From the NCBI GenBank assembly GCA_038735125.1, contig JAVYNU010000010.1:1-61127 (forward strand): a stretch of DNA of 61,127 nt, given 5' to 3'. A program made the translations under genes and the position numbers. Positions 52,988 to 60,981 of this stretch are shown piece after piece. Source of the DNA: Ignisphaera sp. (GTDB lineage: Archaea; Thermoproteota; Thermoprotei_A; Sulfolobales; Ignisphaeraceae). The first letter of the stretch is position 1. Each line of letters starts with the position of its first letter. The notes beneath the pieces were generated by a model. The model worked only from the letters and a program-made list of their open reading frames with translations. It made no database searches and was not told where the DNA came from.

Positions 52988-53623
52988 CTACGGAGTTTGC
53001 ATGCCTCTGAGAATCTCTAGATGATCCTCTACATTCTCTTCCCTAGCCCTTGCATCTAGATAGCTCTGGTCTATTCTATCTTTCCACATGGCATAGAGCC
53101 AATAGGCCTTGTCTCTATCCTCTGTAGACCCCCAATACTTCCATCCAACGAGATACATTATTATAAGCTCTTCTATAGGTTCTAGATAGGCATGCTGGTT
53201 ATCTATTATAATTTTTGTTGGCTGGGCCCTTCTTCTGTAAACTGTTGAGACGATATCTATAGATTTTAGCTGGAGAATTTCATAGGTTGGTAGAAATCCT
53301 CTGCCAATCCTCTCTGAAAACCTCTCTAGAAATAGCTCCAATACCTTTCTTGCTTTCTCTCCCTCAACGATTACATCTACATCCATAGTTCTATAAACCC
53401 TCCCAGTATATATTTCCACAGCAAACCCCCCTGTAACAACAATTCTTCCAATCCCCATCTGCTCAAATGCGCTGTTTAGCCATGCTATGAAAAATAGATA
53501 CCTTTTACCCTCATCATAGATCCCTTGAAGCCTTGGAAAAATCCTCTCTATAAAATCTCCATAGAGTTTTTCAACAATCTCTTCTACATCTTTATCTCCA
53601 ACACTCTTTGAAACCCTCTCCAC
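52988..53623 (-). CDS. Nucleotidyltransferase-fold protein, candidate toxin
   Basis: A 211-residue protein with a nucleotidyltransferase core: VVTGGFAVEIYTGRVYRTMDVDVIVEG (about 60-88) gives the Gly-Gly and Asp-x-Asp elements, and a later strand (SIDIVS, about 121) may supply the third acidic residue. The C-terminal half is helical and charged. This resembles AbiEii- or MNT-like nucleotidyltransferases of toxin-antitoxin modules. GTG 53623 has GAGGTG 5 nt upstream, inside the preceding small gene. The C-terminal stop is about 60 nt from the IS605 relic. Confidence 0.65.
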   Translation of the reverse strand: MERVSKSVGDKDVEEIVEKLYGDFIERIFPRLQGIYDEGKRYLFFIAWLNSAFEQMGIGRIVVTGGFAVEIYTGRVYRTMDVDVIVEGEKARKVLELFLERFSERIGRGFLPTYEILQLKSIDIVSTVYRRRAQPTKIIIDNQHAYLEPIEELIIMYLVGWKYWGSTEDRDKAYWLYAMWKDRIDQSYLDARAREENVEDHLEILRGMQTP

Positions 53624-53772
53624 TCAACCACCTCAATATACAGACTTATAAGCTCCTTACCTGTTTTGGCTAGCCTTACTAGATCGTCTAGGTTTCTTCT
53701 CGAAACCCTGTATCTACCCCTGCTAGTGTAAGAAATCTTGAACACCTCTCTAAATTTATTGCTAGGATACAT
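53584..53772 (-). CDS. Small partner of the nucleotidyltransferase, candidate antitoxin
   Basis: This 62-residue basic protein has a helical middle (LDDLVRLAKTGKELISLYIEVVEW). It overlaps the nucleotidyltransferase gene by 40 nt in the same direction, the upstream-small/downstream-NTase arrangement seen in several toxin-antitoxin pairs. It has no recognisable domain. ATG 53772 begins it. Confidence 0.5.
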   Translation of the reverse strand: MYPSNKFREVFKISYTSRGRYRVSRRNLDDLVRLAKTGKELISLYIEVVEWRGFQRVLEIKM

Positions 53773-53828
53773 AGATTTGAGCCTCCAAAGAGGGGTTGTG
53801 CATCTTGGCTCTGACTCTTTTTACCGCC

Positions 53829-54506
53829 CTATATTCTTTTTATTGCTAGTCCTGGTATATACAGTTTCTTTTCTATTCTGTTTAGTATCTCGCTTAAAAA
53901 TAGTGTTATGACTATATAGAATATTGCTATGATGGTGTATATCTCTATGTATGCAAATGTTTTTGAGGCTATCCACTTCCCTGTGTAGACAAGCTCGGGC
54001 AAGGCAACGAAATATGCTATAGAGCTGAATTTCAGTAGGTATATCAGCTCATTTGAAAGCAGTGGCATGGCTATTCTAAGGGCTTGGGGCATAACAACAT
54101 TTGCCAGTACACCAAGAGTATTTAATCCAAGAGAGTATGCAGCTTCCCACTGCGTTCTTGGGATAGAGCTTATTGCTGTTCTCCAATACTCTGATTGGTA
54201 AATAGCCGAGTTTAAACCCATTGCCACAACACTTGCTGAGAATGGATCTAGTTTCACACCGATTTGTGGCAATGCATAGTATATGAAGAAGAGCTGTACA
54301 ACCATGGGGGTTCCTCTCACAAGCTCTACTAGCAACATTATCAATGCTTTTATTGGCTTTGGCGAAGATGCTCTTAGAATTGCTATGAGAGCCCCTCCGC
54401 CGAGGCCAATAGCAAAAGAAATGAATGTCACTTCAAGTGTTAGAATTAGAGCAGATAGCAACTCTGAACCATAGTTTGTGAAAATCCTTAGCACTTCCTC
54501 AATCAT
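53829..54506 (-). CDS. Polar amino-acid ABC transporter permease
   Basis: The 225-residue permease of the HisM/GlnP type has YQSEYWRTAISSIPRTQWEAAYSLGLNTL with the EAA coupling loop, and an earlier VELVRGTPMVVQLFF (about 64-78), the signature of amino-acid permeases. It is the last gene of a four-gene minus-strand operon and overlaps the ATPase gene by 4 nt. Confidence 0.9.
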   Translation of the reverse strand: MIEEVLRIFTNYGSELLSALILTLEVTFISFAIGLGGGALIAILRASSPKPIKALIMLLVELVRGTPMVVQLFFIYYALPQIGVKLDPFSASVVAMGLNSAIYQSEYWRTAISSIPRTQWEAAYSLGLNTLGVLANVVMPQALRIAMPLLSNELIYLLKFSSIAYFVALPELVYTGKWIASKTFAYIEIYTIIAIFYIVITLFLSEILNRIEKKLYIPGLAIKRI

Positions 54507-55267
54507 CTATGCAACCTCTCCATCCTGTATAGCTCCATTAGCTTTGAAACAAAGGCTCTTGTCCTCTCCTTCTCAGGATTGAGCAAAATCTTTTCTGGAG
54601 GGCCACTCTCAACTATTGTACCATCCTCCATAAACACAACCTCATCTGCTACCCTCATAGCAAACCCGAGCTCGTGGGTAACAATAATCATTGTCATTCT
54701 CTTTTCAGATAACTTTTCAAGAACCTTCAAAACCTCTACAGTAAGCTCTGGATCTAGGGCAGAGGTTGGCTCGTCTAGGAGTAGAAGCCTCGGGTTCATT
54801 GCTATAGCCCTTGCTATTGCAACCCTCTGTTGCTGACCACCAGATAGCTGGGCTGGATACTTGCTCCAAAGATCCTCTGTTATCCCAACTGACAAGAGAG
54901 CCTCGGCCGCAACCTTCTTGGCCTCCTCTCTACCCATCTTCTTAACCTTTACAAGACCCAGCATAACATTTTCTATTGCAGTCAAATGCGCGAATAGATT
55001 GTAGCTCTGAAACACAAACCCTATCTCCTGCCTAATTCTGTGAATATCTATGTTCCCACTTGTTATATCTATTCCATCGAATATTATCCTCCCCCTATCA
55101 GGCTTTATCAAAAGGTTCAGACATCTTAGAAGAGTTGATTTTCCAGAACCCGAAGGCCCTATGATTACAATTGTCTCCCCCTCGGGTACAGATAGGCTAA
55201 CACCCTTTAGAATGTGTTGTTTACCAAAGTATTTGTGGATATCTATAGCCTCTAACAATACCTTCAT
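54503..55267 (-). CDS. Polar amino-acid ABC transporter ATP-binding protein
   Basis: The 254-residue GlnQ-type ATPase has Walker A GPSGSGKST (about 35), Q-loop GFVFQSYNLF, signature LSGGQQQRVAIARA (about 143), Walker B LLLLDEPTSALDPE and H-loop THELGFA. It overlaps both flanking permease genes by 4 nt, indicating tight translational coupling. Confidence 0.93.
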   Translation of the reverse strand: MKVLLEAIDIHKYFGKQHILKGVSLSVPEGETIVIIGPSGSGKSTLLRCLNLLIKPDRGRIIFDGIDITSGNIDIHRIRQEIGFVFQSYNLFAHLTAIENVMLGLVKVKKMGREEAKKVAAEALLSVGITEDLWSKYPAQLSGGQQQRVAIARAIAMNPRLLLLDEPTSALDPELTVEVLKVLEKLSEKRMTMIIVTHELGFAMRVADEVVFMEDGTIVESGPPEKILLNPEKERTRAFVSKLMELYRMERLHR

Positions 55268-55914
55268 ATCGACCCACCATAGCCCAGCAAAGCTATTTTC
55301 TTGTGTATTAGATTGGCGGTATATGATATGCTAAGACATATTATTATGTATAGAATTGATACAGATATTAAGGGGAGGGCATATTCCATTCTAGCGTTAG
55401 CCAAGTTTATTGCAACAGTGAATATCTCTACAACCCCTATAGCATAAGCTATTGACGAATCCTTTAGAATCGTTGTAAATTCGTTTAGCAAAGCCGGGAT
55501 AGATAGCAATATCACTTGTGGGAAGATAACATTGCGAAATGCATCCCATCTGCTAAAACCTATTGAAAGAGCGGCCTCAAATTGTCTAGCAGCAACAGCT
55601 TCTATAACACCTCTAAAAATCTGTGACTGGTATGAGGAGCTTATAATCCCAAGTCCAACTATAGCGGCAACAACATTATCTATTCTAAAACCGTAGAACA
55701 CTATAAAAAGCATTAGAACAGGTGGGATGCTACGGAAAATCCTTGTGACATAGTCTATCACCTTAGCTAAGAAACCACCAAGAACTTGTAGAAAGGCTAG
55801 CAACGAGCCAAGTGCAAGACCTAGTGAAAAAGCTCCAAAGGACAGTAGAAAGGTGTTTGCAATACCATTCAAAGCTATGAATGAAATTGTTTGAAAAAGT
55901 TGTGCAAGGCTCAT
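55264..55914 (-). CDS. Polar amino-acid ABC transporter permease (second)
   Basis: The 216-residue permease is homologous to the other permease in the operon: VTRIFRSIPPVLMLFIVFYG (about 57-76) and FRGVIEAVAARQFEAALSIGFSRWDAF with the EAA loop. The two probably form a heterodimeric channel for an amino acid whose identity the sequence does not show. Confidence 0.9.
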   Translation of the reverse strand: MSLAQLFQTISFIALNGIANTFLLSFGAFSLGLALGSLLAFLQVLGGFLAKVIDYVTRIFRSIPPVLMLFIVFYGFRIDNVVAAIVGLGIISSSYQSQIFRGVIEAVAARQFEAALSIGFSRWDAFRNVIFPQVILLSIPALLNEFTTILKDSSIAYAIGVVEIFTVAINLANARMEYALPLISVSILYIIICLSISYTANLIHKKIALLGYGGSI

Positions 55915-55921
55915 CTGGACT

Positions 55922-56686
55922 CTAGCCCGTGTATTTAGAGACTATAGCATCCCACTCACTACTATTAAGAATCTCATTCAAAGCCTTGTTTATCTGATCC
56001 AAAAGCTCTTTGTTGCCTTTTCTAACAGCTATTCCATACTCTTCACCAGTTTGTATAGTTGCTGTCACCTCAACATTGTATTTCTTTGCAAGAGCCTTGG
56101 CCACGGGAGAGTCTACTAAAACGGCATCGACCCTGCCATTAATAAGGTCTTGAACTGCTAGTGTGTATGAGGAATACCTCTTAATATTTATGCTAAGCCC
56201 CTTATTGACATATTCGTCGAGAAGCTCCTCAGCCGTGGTACCACTTTGAACACCAACAACATGGTTGGCCAGGTCCTCTATAGACGACGGCCTATAGGAA
56301 GACCCCTTAACAACTATTATAGCCTGATCAGCTTTCCAATACGGTATACTAAAATCAACTCTCTTAGCCCTCTCCTCAGTTATGGTCATACCAGATATAA
56401 CAACATCCACTTGACCCTGTTCAAGAGCTGGTATAAGCCCATCGAAATCCATGCTCACAATCTGAACCTTGTACCCAAGCTTATTGGCTATAGCCTTAAT
56501 CAAGTCAATGTCTATGCCGACAACCTCATTATTACTCTCATTTATAAATTCAAAGGGCGGAAAATCAGGCGAGGTACCAACTCTTAAGACTTTTTCTGCA
56601 GGCTTTGAGAAAACCAAGTAATAGGCTGCAAAGGCAACTATCGCAACAAGTATGATAGCCACTATTACGTATAGCCATCTACTCAT
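55922..56686 (-). CDS. Polar amino-acid substrate-binding protein, membrane-anchored
   Basis: The 254-residue binding protein (SBP_bac_3 type) begins with a membrane anchor (about 4-27) and continues with LRVGTSPDFPPFEF, VGIDIDLIKAIANKLGY, DGLIPALEQGQVDVVISGMTITEERA and VGVQSGTTAEELL, the amino-acid-binding family pattern. It is the first gene of the operon, with a TATA-like ACTTTTATACC about 40 nt upstream and CAGGTATA near the start. Confidence 0.92.
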   Translation of the reverse strand: MSRWLYVIVAIILVAIVAFAAYYLVFSKPAEKVLRVGTSPDFPPFEFINESNNEVVGIDIDLIKAIANKLGYKVQIVSMDFDGLIPALEQGQVDVVISGMTITEERAKRVDFSIPYWKADQAIIVVKGSSYRPSSIEDLANHVVGVQSGTTAEELLDEYVNKGLSINIKRYSSYTLAVQDLINGRVDAVLVDSPVAKALAKKYNVEVTATIQTGEEYGIAVRKGNKELLDQINKALNEILNSSEWDAIVSKYTG

Positions 56687-57320
56687 TGCTATATACCTGC
56701 AAAGATTTTTTGATTGGGTATAGGTATAAAAGTTTTGATAAAAACCAATCCTTTGACCGTTGTTTTAAGCTTCATATAGGTTTGTAATGGTTCAATACCT
56801 ATACCTCTCTCCACAACACCTTAGCACTTTTTAGTGCCCATTCTGAAAAACATACCAATAAATTTCACCAAATTTTTATTGAAAACAAAAGTTGTATCAT
56901 GTAGAGCAAGGGTATTGTAGACTGTGATCCCTTAGTTGCCATTCTAATGCAAAATCCTATTAGCAACTTTGATGTTGTTAACACCAATATATTTGCATTA
57001 ATTGCTGTGATATGACCTACAATAATTTTTCCAACAAATATGGATACTGCAATAGCTAAGGTGTATCTAAAGAATGTGTACTGGTTACTGAAACATTTTA
57101 AACAAACCTTGAGACATTTTCTTTGTGTTCGAGATAGTCCGATATTTTGTTATATGCATCTTTGAAGTCATTGCATAGGGTTTTTATACCGTGTTTTTGC
57201 ATCAATGAATTTGCGCCAAAAACCTAGCTAATGTTTCATGATCAAGCACATGCTATGTATTTAAGAGCCATACTATACTTTTTTCTTACCTCTGCTTTAT
57301 AATATGATATTATGTTAGCG
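56687..57320. other. 634-bp gap left of the tRNA-Arg repeat
   Basis: It contains the promoter of the amino-acid transporter operon and an inverted repeat GGTATAGGTA / TACCTATACC (about 56717 and about 56800) that could be an operator. The middle carries a probable frameshifted gene remnant (56865-57202, listed separately). Otherwise it is AT-rich with no gene. Confidence 0.4.
56865..57202 (-). pseudogene. Frameshifted remnant of a small membrane protein gene
   Basis: ATG 57202 opens 34 soluble, helical codons (DFKDAYNKISDYLEHKEN) to a TAA near 57100. In the next frame a further run, starting before that stop, continues for about 80 codons with two hydrophobic segments (YTLAIAVSIFVGKIIVGH and NILVLTTSKLLIGF) to TGA at 56865. 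Joined by one frameshift they make one plausible protein of about 115 residues. No family is recognised. Confidence 0.35.
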
Positions 57321-57359
57321 TTGTGGCGGGCCCGGGGGGATTCGAACCTCCGACCACCG
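57321..57359 (-). repeat. Left direct repeat (attachment-site copy), partial tRNA-Arg 3' end
   Basis: It matches 60982-61020 except at 57349 (T instead of C), which would break a T-stem pair. Weak similarity continues a few bases further, but no anticodon arm, D-arm or 5' acceptor follows, so it is not a working tRNA. Confidence 0.8.
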
Positions 57360-57362
57360 ACT

Positions 57363-57506
57363 TCAGTGGCTTTGCTTCTCTGCTTTTCGTATGTATTCGC
57401 TACATAGTTCTAGTATTCCCTTGTAGTCGTCTGATGAGATATCGTCTCCTACTCTAAGCTCTAGGAGGCTTCTACACTCTTCTTCGCCGAGCCTGAGCCT
57501 GGCCAT
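57363..57506 (-). CDS. Small orphan protein at the element's left edge
   Basis: ATG 57506 to TGA 57363 gives 47 residues, largely helical and charged (ECRSLLELRVGDD, YKGILELCSEYIRKAEK). GGTGA lies just before the ATG. It ends 3 nt inside from the attachment repeat. Its position is where a split integrase N-terminus would lie in SSV-type integration, but I see no integrase motif and the frame does not run through the repeat. Confidence 0.45.
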   Translation of the reverse strand: MARLRLGEEECRSLLELRVGDDISSDDYKGILELCSEYIRKAEKQSH

Positions 57507-57567
57507 GGGTTCACCACTTACTTGTTTACTGTTGCTCACATAATTATGCCTTGCCGGCTCTTGGTTA

Positions 57568-57858
57568 GTGGGGAGCGCAGTGTCTCTTGTTGTGGAGAGT
57601 GATAGGAGCGTTGAAGCAGGGGTGAAGCAGAGGTACACAGTGTACGTAAAGCCATCGAAGAAGGTAGTCGTTACCAGACCGGGTTCAGAAGCAAGCGTAT
57701 CATTACATGTAGAGTCGAACACCAGTCTAGAAGTCCACTTATTCGTCGAGGGACTAGAGCCGACCATAGCAACCTACACTCTTTCACCGCAGAGGGAATA
57801 TATACCGTTCACTTCGAGCCTGGAGCTCCTAGTGTCGCATAACGTTATAATAAACTAA
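57568..57858 (+). CDS. Small beta-rich hypothetical protein
   Basis: A 96-residue frame from GTG 57568. Alternating hydrophobic residues (RYTVYVKPSKKVVVT, ASVSLHVESNTSLEVHLFV) suggest an immunoglobulin-like beta sandwich. Family unknown. It has no membrane segment. It is the only convincing plus-strand gene in the element and is GC-richer than flanking DNA. A minus-strand frame over it (to 57767) is judged a shadow. Confidence 0.5.
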   Translation: MGSAVSLVVESDRSVEAGVKQRYTVYVKPSKKVVVTRPGSEASVSLHVESNTSLEVHLFVEGLEPTIATYTLSPQREYIPFTSSLELLVSHNVIIN

Positions 57859-57921
57859 TAATAAAAATAACTAGATATATGGTCTTGAAAATTGGGAAAA
57901 AATAGAAAATGAGTTGGGATA

Positions 57922-58731
57922 TTAGCTGTTGCTAAAGCTTATTGTTACTGGGATATTCCAATGAACCGAGTAATCCCACTCCCACCAACACCAGAACAAG
58001 AAACAACTCTGGTACCAATGTCTGAATCCAGCAGCAGGGCCAAGTTCTATTGTATACGTTTGAGTGCCTGGATATGTTGGATATGTTTTGATATAAGCTA
58101 CTGTAATTTCAAATGTCCATGCAGCTCCTAGTTCTGCAGAACTTGGTGGAGGTTCGTTGCAGTGCCAGAACTCCCAATGGCTCTTGGGGTAAACGTCTGT
58201 TAGAGACCATGATACACCATTTGCGCGCCATGATGTTGACTGAGTATAGCTCGCAGTGATGGCTGGCCCATTCTTAGATATTGAAGCTGATACGCTAAAC
58301 GTTTCACTCCAACTTTGTGCACAACTTGTTTGAGATGACTGCGGAATCAAGTTGTAAATGCCAAAGACACCATATTTATCATAGATATATGGGCCAACGC
58401 CTCCACCAGTAGCACTTTGACCTGCTTTTCCAGCAACAGTAAATCCATCATTATTGCTTGAGGGATTTACAGGATCGACAATATCTCTCAAATACACTGC
58501 ATACCATTCATGATATCCAGCCTGTGTATATCCAGCGAATTTATATACTTCATAGTAATAATATATGTTACCATAAGAACTACTTTGATAGCCATAACCA
58601 ACCAATATCAAATTCCAATTTTGTTGTGTCACACCAGCATTTACATCAGGCAAGCATAGTATTGCTAACAGGCCTAAAAGAGCTAGCAGAACCGACAGAT
58701 GCGCTCTGCCTATCGCCCTCATCATACTCAC
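57922..58731 (-). CDS. Secreted protein of unknown function
   Basis: The 269-residue protein has a clear signal peptide (hydrophobic LSVLLALLGLLAILCL, then Ala-Gly after residue about 32). The mature part is rich in Tyr, Trp, Ser and Gly (YGNIYYYYEVYKF, HWEFWHC, LFWCWWEWDYSVHW) with few charges and several Cys, consistent with a stable extracellular beta protein. GTG 58731 is preceded by GGAGGTGA, which overlaps the stop of the upstream gene, so the two are translationally coupled. Function is unknown; a secreted toxin or antimicrobial is possible but unproven. Confidence 0.7.
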   Translation of the reverse strand: MSMMRAIGRAHLSVLLALLGLLAILCLPDVNAGVTQQNWNLILVGYGYQSSSYGNIYYYYEVYKFAGYTQAGYHEWYAVYLRDIVDPVNPSSNNDGFTVAGKAGQSATGGGVGPYIYDKYGVFGIYNLIPQSSQTSCAQSWSETFSVSASISKNGPAITASYTQSTSWRANGVSWSLTDVYPKSHWEFWHCNEPPPSSAELGAAWTFEITVAYIKTYPTYPGTQTYTIELGPAAGFRHWYQSCFLFWCWWEWDYSVHWNIPVTISFSNS

Positions 58732-58735
58732 CCCT

Positions 58736-59461
58736 TCACCTCCCAGGTACTAAATCATTTTCTGCTTTTACAACTAACATTAGGGTATTAAGCAATGCCT
58801 TTTGGATTGCATCATCTATGTTGTTGAAGTCGTCGATATGCACTGTGCCTGTAAAATCGATTGGAACTAGCCGCCCATCTATGTTCCTATATGTCCTGCC
58901 TACAACGATTAACAAATTCTGTGATATGGTTTCGGCTCTTCCATCTTTATACTGTTTTGTGATTGTAACTCTAGATTCGCTAATGTAGCTGAGTGGTGGG
59001 TCAAATAATTTACTAATACTCTGAATTACTCTTGAATCATTTGCTACAAAAAGTATGTAGTTGCTGCCTCGTGCAAGTCCACGAAGAACATCGATGTTTC
59101 TAGCAGAAGAATTTATCTCTTTCAACACCTCCTCGTCTAACAGATTCAATATGACTATAGACGGCTTCCAAAGTTCGCTACCAGCAAGCGTGGATACACT
59201 ACCACATCTTGTTGTCGAAGCGTTAATGTTCTTATAAGTCAAGATTTTCTGCAGGTTTTTGTACAGCACACTGCTATTGTGTTCTACAACTATGAAGCTC
59301 CATTTATTAAGGAGTTGCAAATCAATACCAGCTTCAACGTCGCTTTTCGGGATTACACTATTTTCCTTGCTTGCAATTGCAGATGAATATATCAAACCAC
59401 CAATTATTGACAAGCCTATGACAATCAACACTATGCTAACCTTATTATTTAGCCTAATCAT
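58736..59461 (-). CDS. Membrane-anchored extracellular protein of unknown function
   Basis: About 241 residues with one N-terminal membrane helix (VSIVLIVIGLSIIGGLIYSSA) and an alpha/beta extracellular region with Asn-glycosylation sequons (NSS, NAS, NDS). The pattern WSFIVVEHNSS, PSIVILNLLDEE and NYILFVANDSR suggests a Rossmann-like receiver fold. TATA-like GTTATAAA is about 27 nt before ATG 59461, so the start is probably leaderless. It is the first gene of a pair with the secreted protein and may be its chaperone, anchor or immunity factor; that is inference. Confidence 0.65.
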   Translation of the reverse strand: MIRLNNKVSIVLIVIGLSIIGGLIYSSAIASKENSVIPKSDVEAGIDLQLLNKWSFIVVEHNSSVLYKNLQKILTYKNINASTTRCGSVSTLAGSELWKPSIVILNLLDEEVLKEINSSARNIDVLRGLARGSNYILFVANDSRVIQSISKLFDPPLSYISESRVTITKQYKDGRAETISQNLLIVVGRTYRNIDGRLVPIDFTGTVHIDDFNNIDDAIQKALLNTLMLVVKAENDLVPGR

Positions 59462-59731
59462 AGAAGACAACTTTACACCCCAAGTTATAAAGTTAAGGTA
59501 AGAAAGTTAAAAAACTTTTATGACAGTATTTGTTTTCCCTCTATAGCAATGCTTTTTACTACAGGCCTTCGTATGCCTATTATATTTACTTCCCTCTCCA
59601 CTCCTCATAGCCTACACCACTGGTTTCCACAGATTTGAATGTTGGAGTGTTGCTTGAAATGAATATTTATACGATATAGCTATGGGTGTGATGGTCTTGT
59701 GTTTTTCCGCTGAGAGAATAGCTCTCGGGGT

Positions 59732-59929
59732 TTACCGCTGGTACTTGAAGTAGGTGTTGTCGTTCTTCTTGTTCACGTGTTCTTCGGGCACAACGAGGTG
59801 TTTGGTAATTGCACGTGCTTGTGCGGGGTTGTAGTTTACCTCTGCTACTAACTCTCCATAGATGGTTTCTAGCCTAAATCCCCCGGTGTTATCGGGGTAG
59901 ACAGCTATATATAGTATTAGTGGCGATCC
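59732..59929 (-). pseudogene. Open extension after an in-frame TAG (possible readthrough or second half)
   Basis: Directly after the TAG stop of the winged-helix gene, the same frame stays open for 65 codons to TAA at 59732. The translation is protein-like (YIAVYPDNTGGFRLETIYGE, then AITKHLVVPEEHVNKK) and GC-rich like the gene before it. No ATG, GTG or TTG occurs near its beginning. It therefore looks like the original C-terminus cut off by a nonsense mutation, or a stop that is read through. Combined length would be about 273 residues. Confidence 0.5.
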
Positions 59930-60556
59930 CTAAGCTAGCCGTCCCATGGTTTTAAGTATGTAGTGTATTTTCCTCGCTTCTCTGTAACTGTCATGGAAGC
60001 ACGCCTTTATTAGGCCGCCTACTGGCTGCACGTGTACGAACTCCTGCCTGAAGCCCATATCCCGAAGTATTTCCGCTAGCCTTTCGGAGCGGAAGTAGTG
60101 GTAGTTGGGTTTAGCCTTCTTCTCCCAGTAGATGAATATGTCGTCAATCCACAGTACCCATCTTCCATTCTCCCGCGTGCCTACGAGGGTGTGCTGTATT
60201 AGCCCCAGCGCTCTTCGTGTCTGACCCTGCTCTACTAGCCTTTCAGCAATGCGAAGCACCCTCTTGACAGCTAGTGGAATGGTCTTCTCCCTTGCGGTGC
60301 CTCTGCCTTCTGCTTCCGAATCCGTGGCAAGTGTCTCTAGCAATTGTTTGGCACCCTTCCGGCCGCTTCTAACCCGTTTAGCATCTATTAGCTCTAGGAT
60401 TAGCTCCTCATCGTCTACAGCGGTGTAGTACCTGCCCTGCCTCTTCACGATTATTCCCTTGTTCGCCATCATCTCGATGAGGTCTCCGACCGTGCCGTTG
60501 CTCACCTCCCTGCGTTTGAAGAACTCGTAGATGGCCTTTATGTCGGTGAAGCTCAT
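59930..60556 (-). CDS. Winged-helix-like protein of an integrated element, function unknown
   Basis: 208 residues to TAG 59930. The N-terminal about 60 residues (IKAIYEFFKRREVSNGTVGDL, then GIIVKRQGRYY) look like a winged helix. The middle is basic (RVRSGRKGAKQ). The C-terminal part holds a conserved-looking VLWIDDIFIYWEKK and FRSERLAEILRDMGFR. The base composition is much richer in G+C than most genes in the window, fitting recent acquisition. I see no recombinase tyrosine motif. It might be a replication or regulatory protein. See the in-frame extension downstream. Confidence 0.6.
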   Translation of the reverse strand: MSFTDIKAIYEFFKRREVSNGTVGDLIEMMANKGIIVKRQGRYYTAVDDEELILELIDAKRVRSGRKGAKQLLETLATDSEAEGRGTAREKTIPLAVKRVLRIAERLVEQGQTRRALGLIQHTLVGTRENGRWVLWIDDIFIYWEKKAKPNYHYFRSERLAEILRDMGFRQEFVHVQPVGGLIKACFHDSYREARKIHYILKTMGRLA

Positions 60557-60579
60557 TCCTCTATCTCGTAGAAAGCTGC

Positions 60580-60768
60580 TTAGGAGGAACCAGATGACGT
60601 ACTGTATCCCATTGATGAAAGTCTAAATATATTATAGTAGCTTAGCAGTATGTGCAGGTAATTCACTACCTCTACTGGGAGGCTATGCGGCAGTATGACG
60701 AGCATTAGGTTTATGGTGCCGAGAACCTCGTTGAACGTACTCCTAGCGATAACTTGGAATGGGTACAT
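60580..60768 (-). CDS. Possible small hydrophobic protein
   Basis: A 62-residue frame from ATG 60768 with a hydrophobic middle (TINLMLVILPHSLP, NYLHILLSYYNIF). It precedes the winged-helix gene on the same strand. Its tail (GYSTSSGSS) looks out of frame, and another frame continues hydrophobic sequence toward the next gene, so this may be a frameshifted remnant. Confidence 0.3.
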   Translation of the reverse strand: MYPFQVIARSTFNEVLGTINLMLVILPHSLPVEVVNYLHILLSYYNIFRLSSMGYSTSSGSS

Positions 60769-60789
60769 CCCTAGTTTGTTTTGTTTTCT

Positions 60790-60819
60790 AGGAACCCCCT
60801 ATACGGGGGTTATGTTCCT
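60790..60819. repeat. GC-rich palindrome near the right end of the element
   Basis: AACCCCC-TATAC-GGGGGTT (60793-60811) is a perfect 7-bp hairpin nested within AGGAAC...GTTCCT. The half-site CGGGGGTT recurs at 60827-60834. It lies about 165 bp from the attachment repeat. It could be an operator, terminator or origin-type site. Confidence 0.5.
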
Positions 60820-60981
60820 CTCTTGCCGGGGGTTGATACGGCATAAGCATCAACAGCATAATAATTATCATCAACAACGGTATCAATAATGCTTGGTAAT
60901 GTTTTAGAGCTAATAACCTATAACCCTTCTAGAAAATAGGTATAAAAACTTATCGGGAACTGCCTCAATTCTTTGTATGTT

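Noticed and set aside
57321-57400. A second tRNA gene on the minus strand
   Set aside because: Only the 3' acceptor and T-arm are present; the anticodon arm, D-arm and 5' acceptor are missing, and one T-stem pair is broken. It is a repeat copy, not a gene.
57507-57767. N-terminal extension of the small minus-strand gene at 57363-57506
   Set aside because: The extension is the antisense of a better plus-strand frame (57568-57858) and contains an unlikely Thr-rich composition; the ATG at 57506 has its own ribosome binding site.
59930-59932. TAG as a pyrrolysine codon
   Set aside because: Pyrrolysine use is confined to particular methanogenic and bacterial lineages and no pyl genes are in the window; nonsense mutation or readthrough is simpler.
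59930-60556. The winged-helix protein as the element's integrase
   Set aside because: No Arg...His-x-x-Arg...Tyr tyrosine-recombinase arrangement and no serine-recombinase motif is visible.
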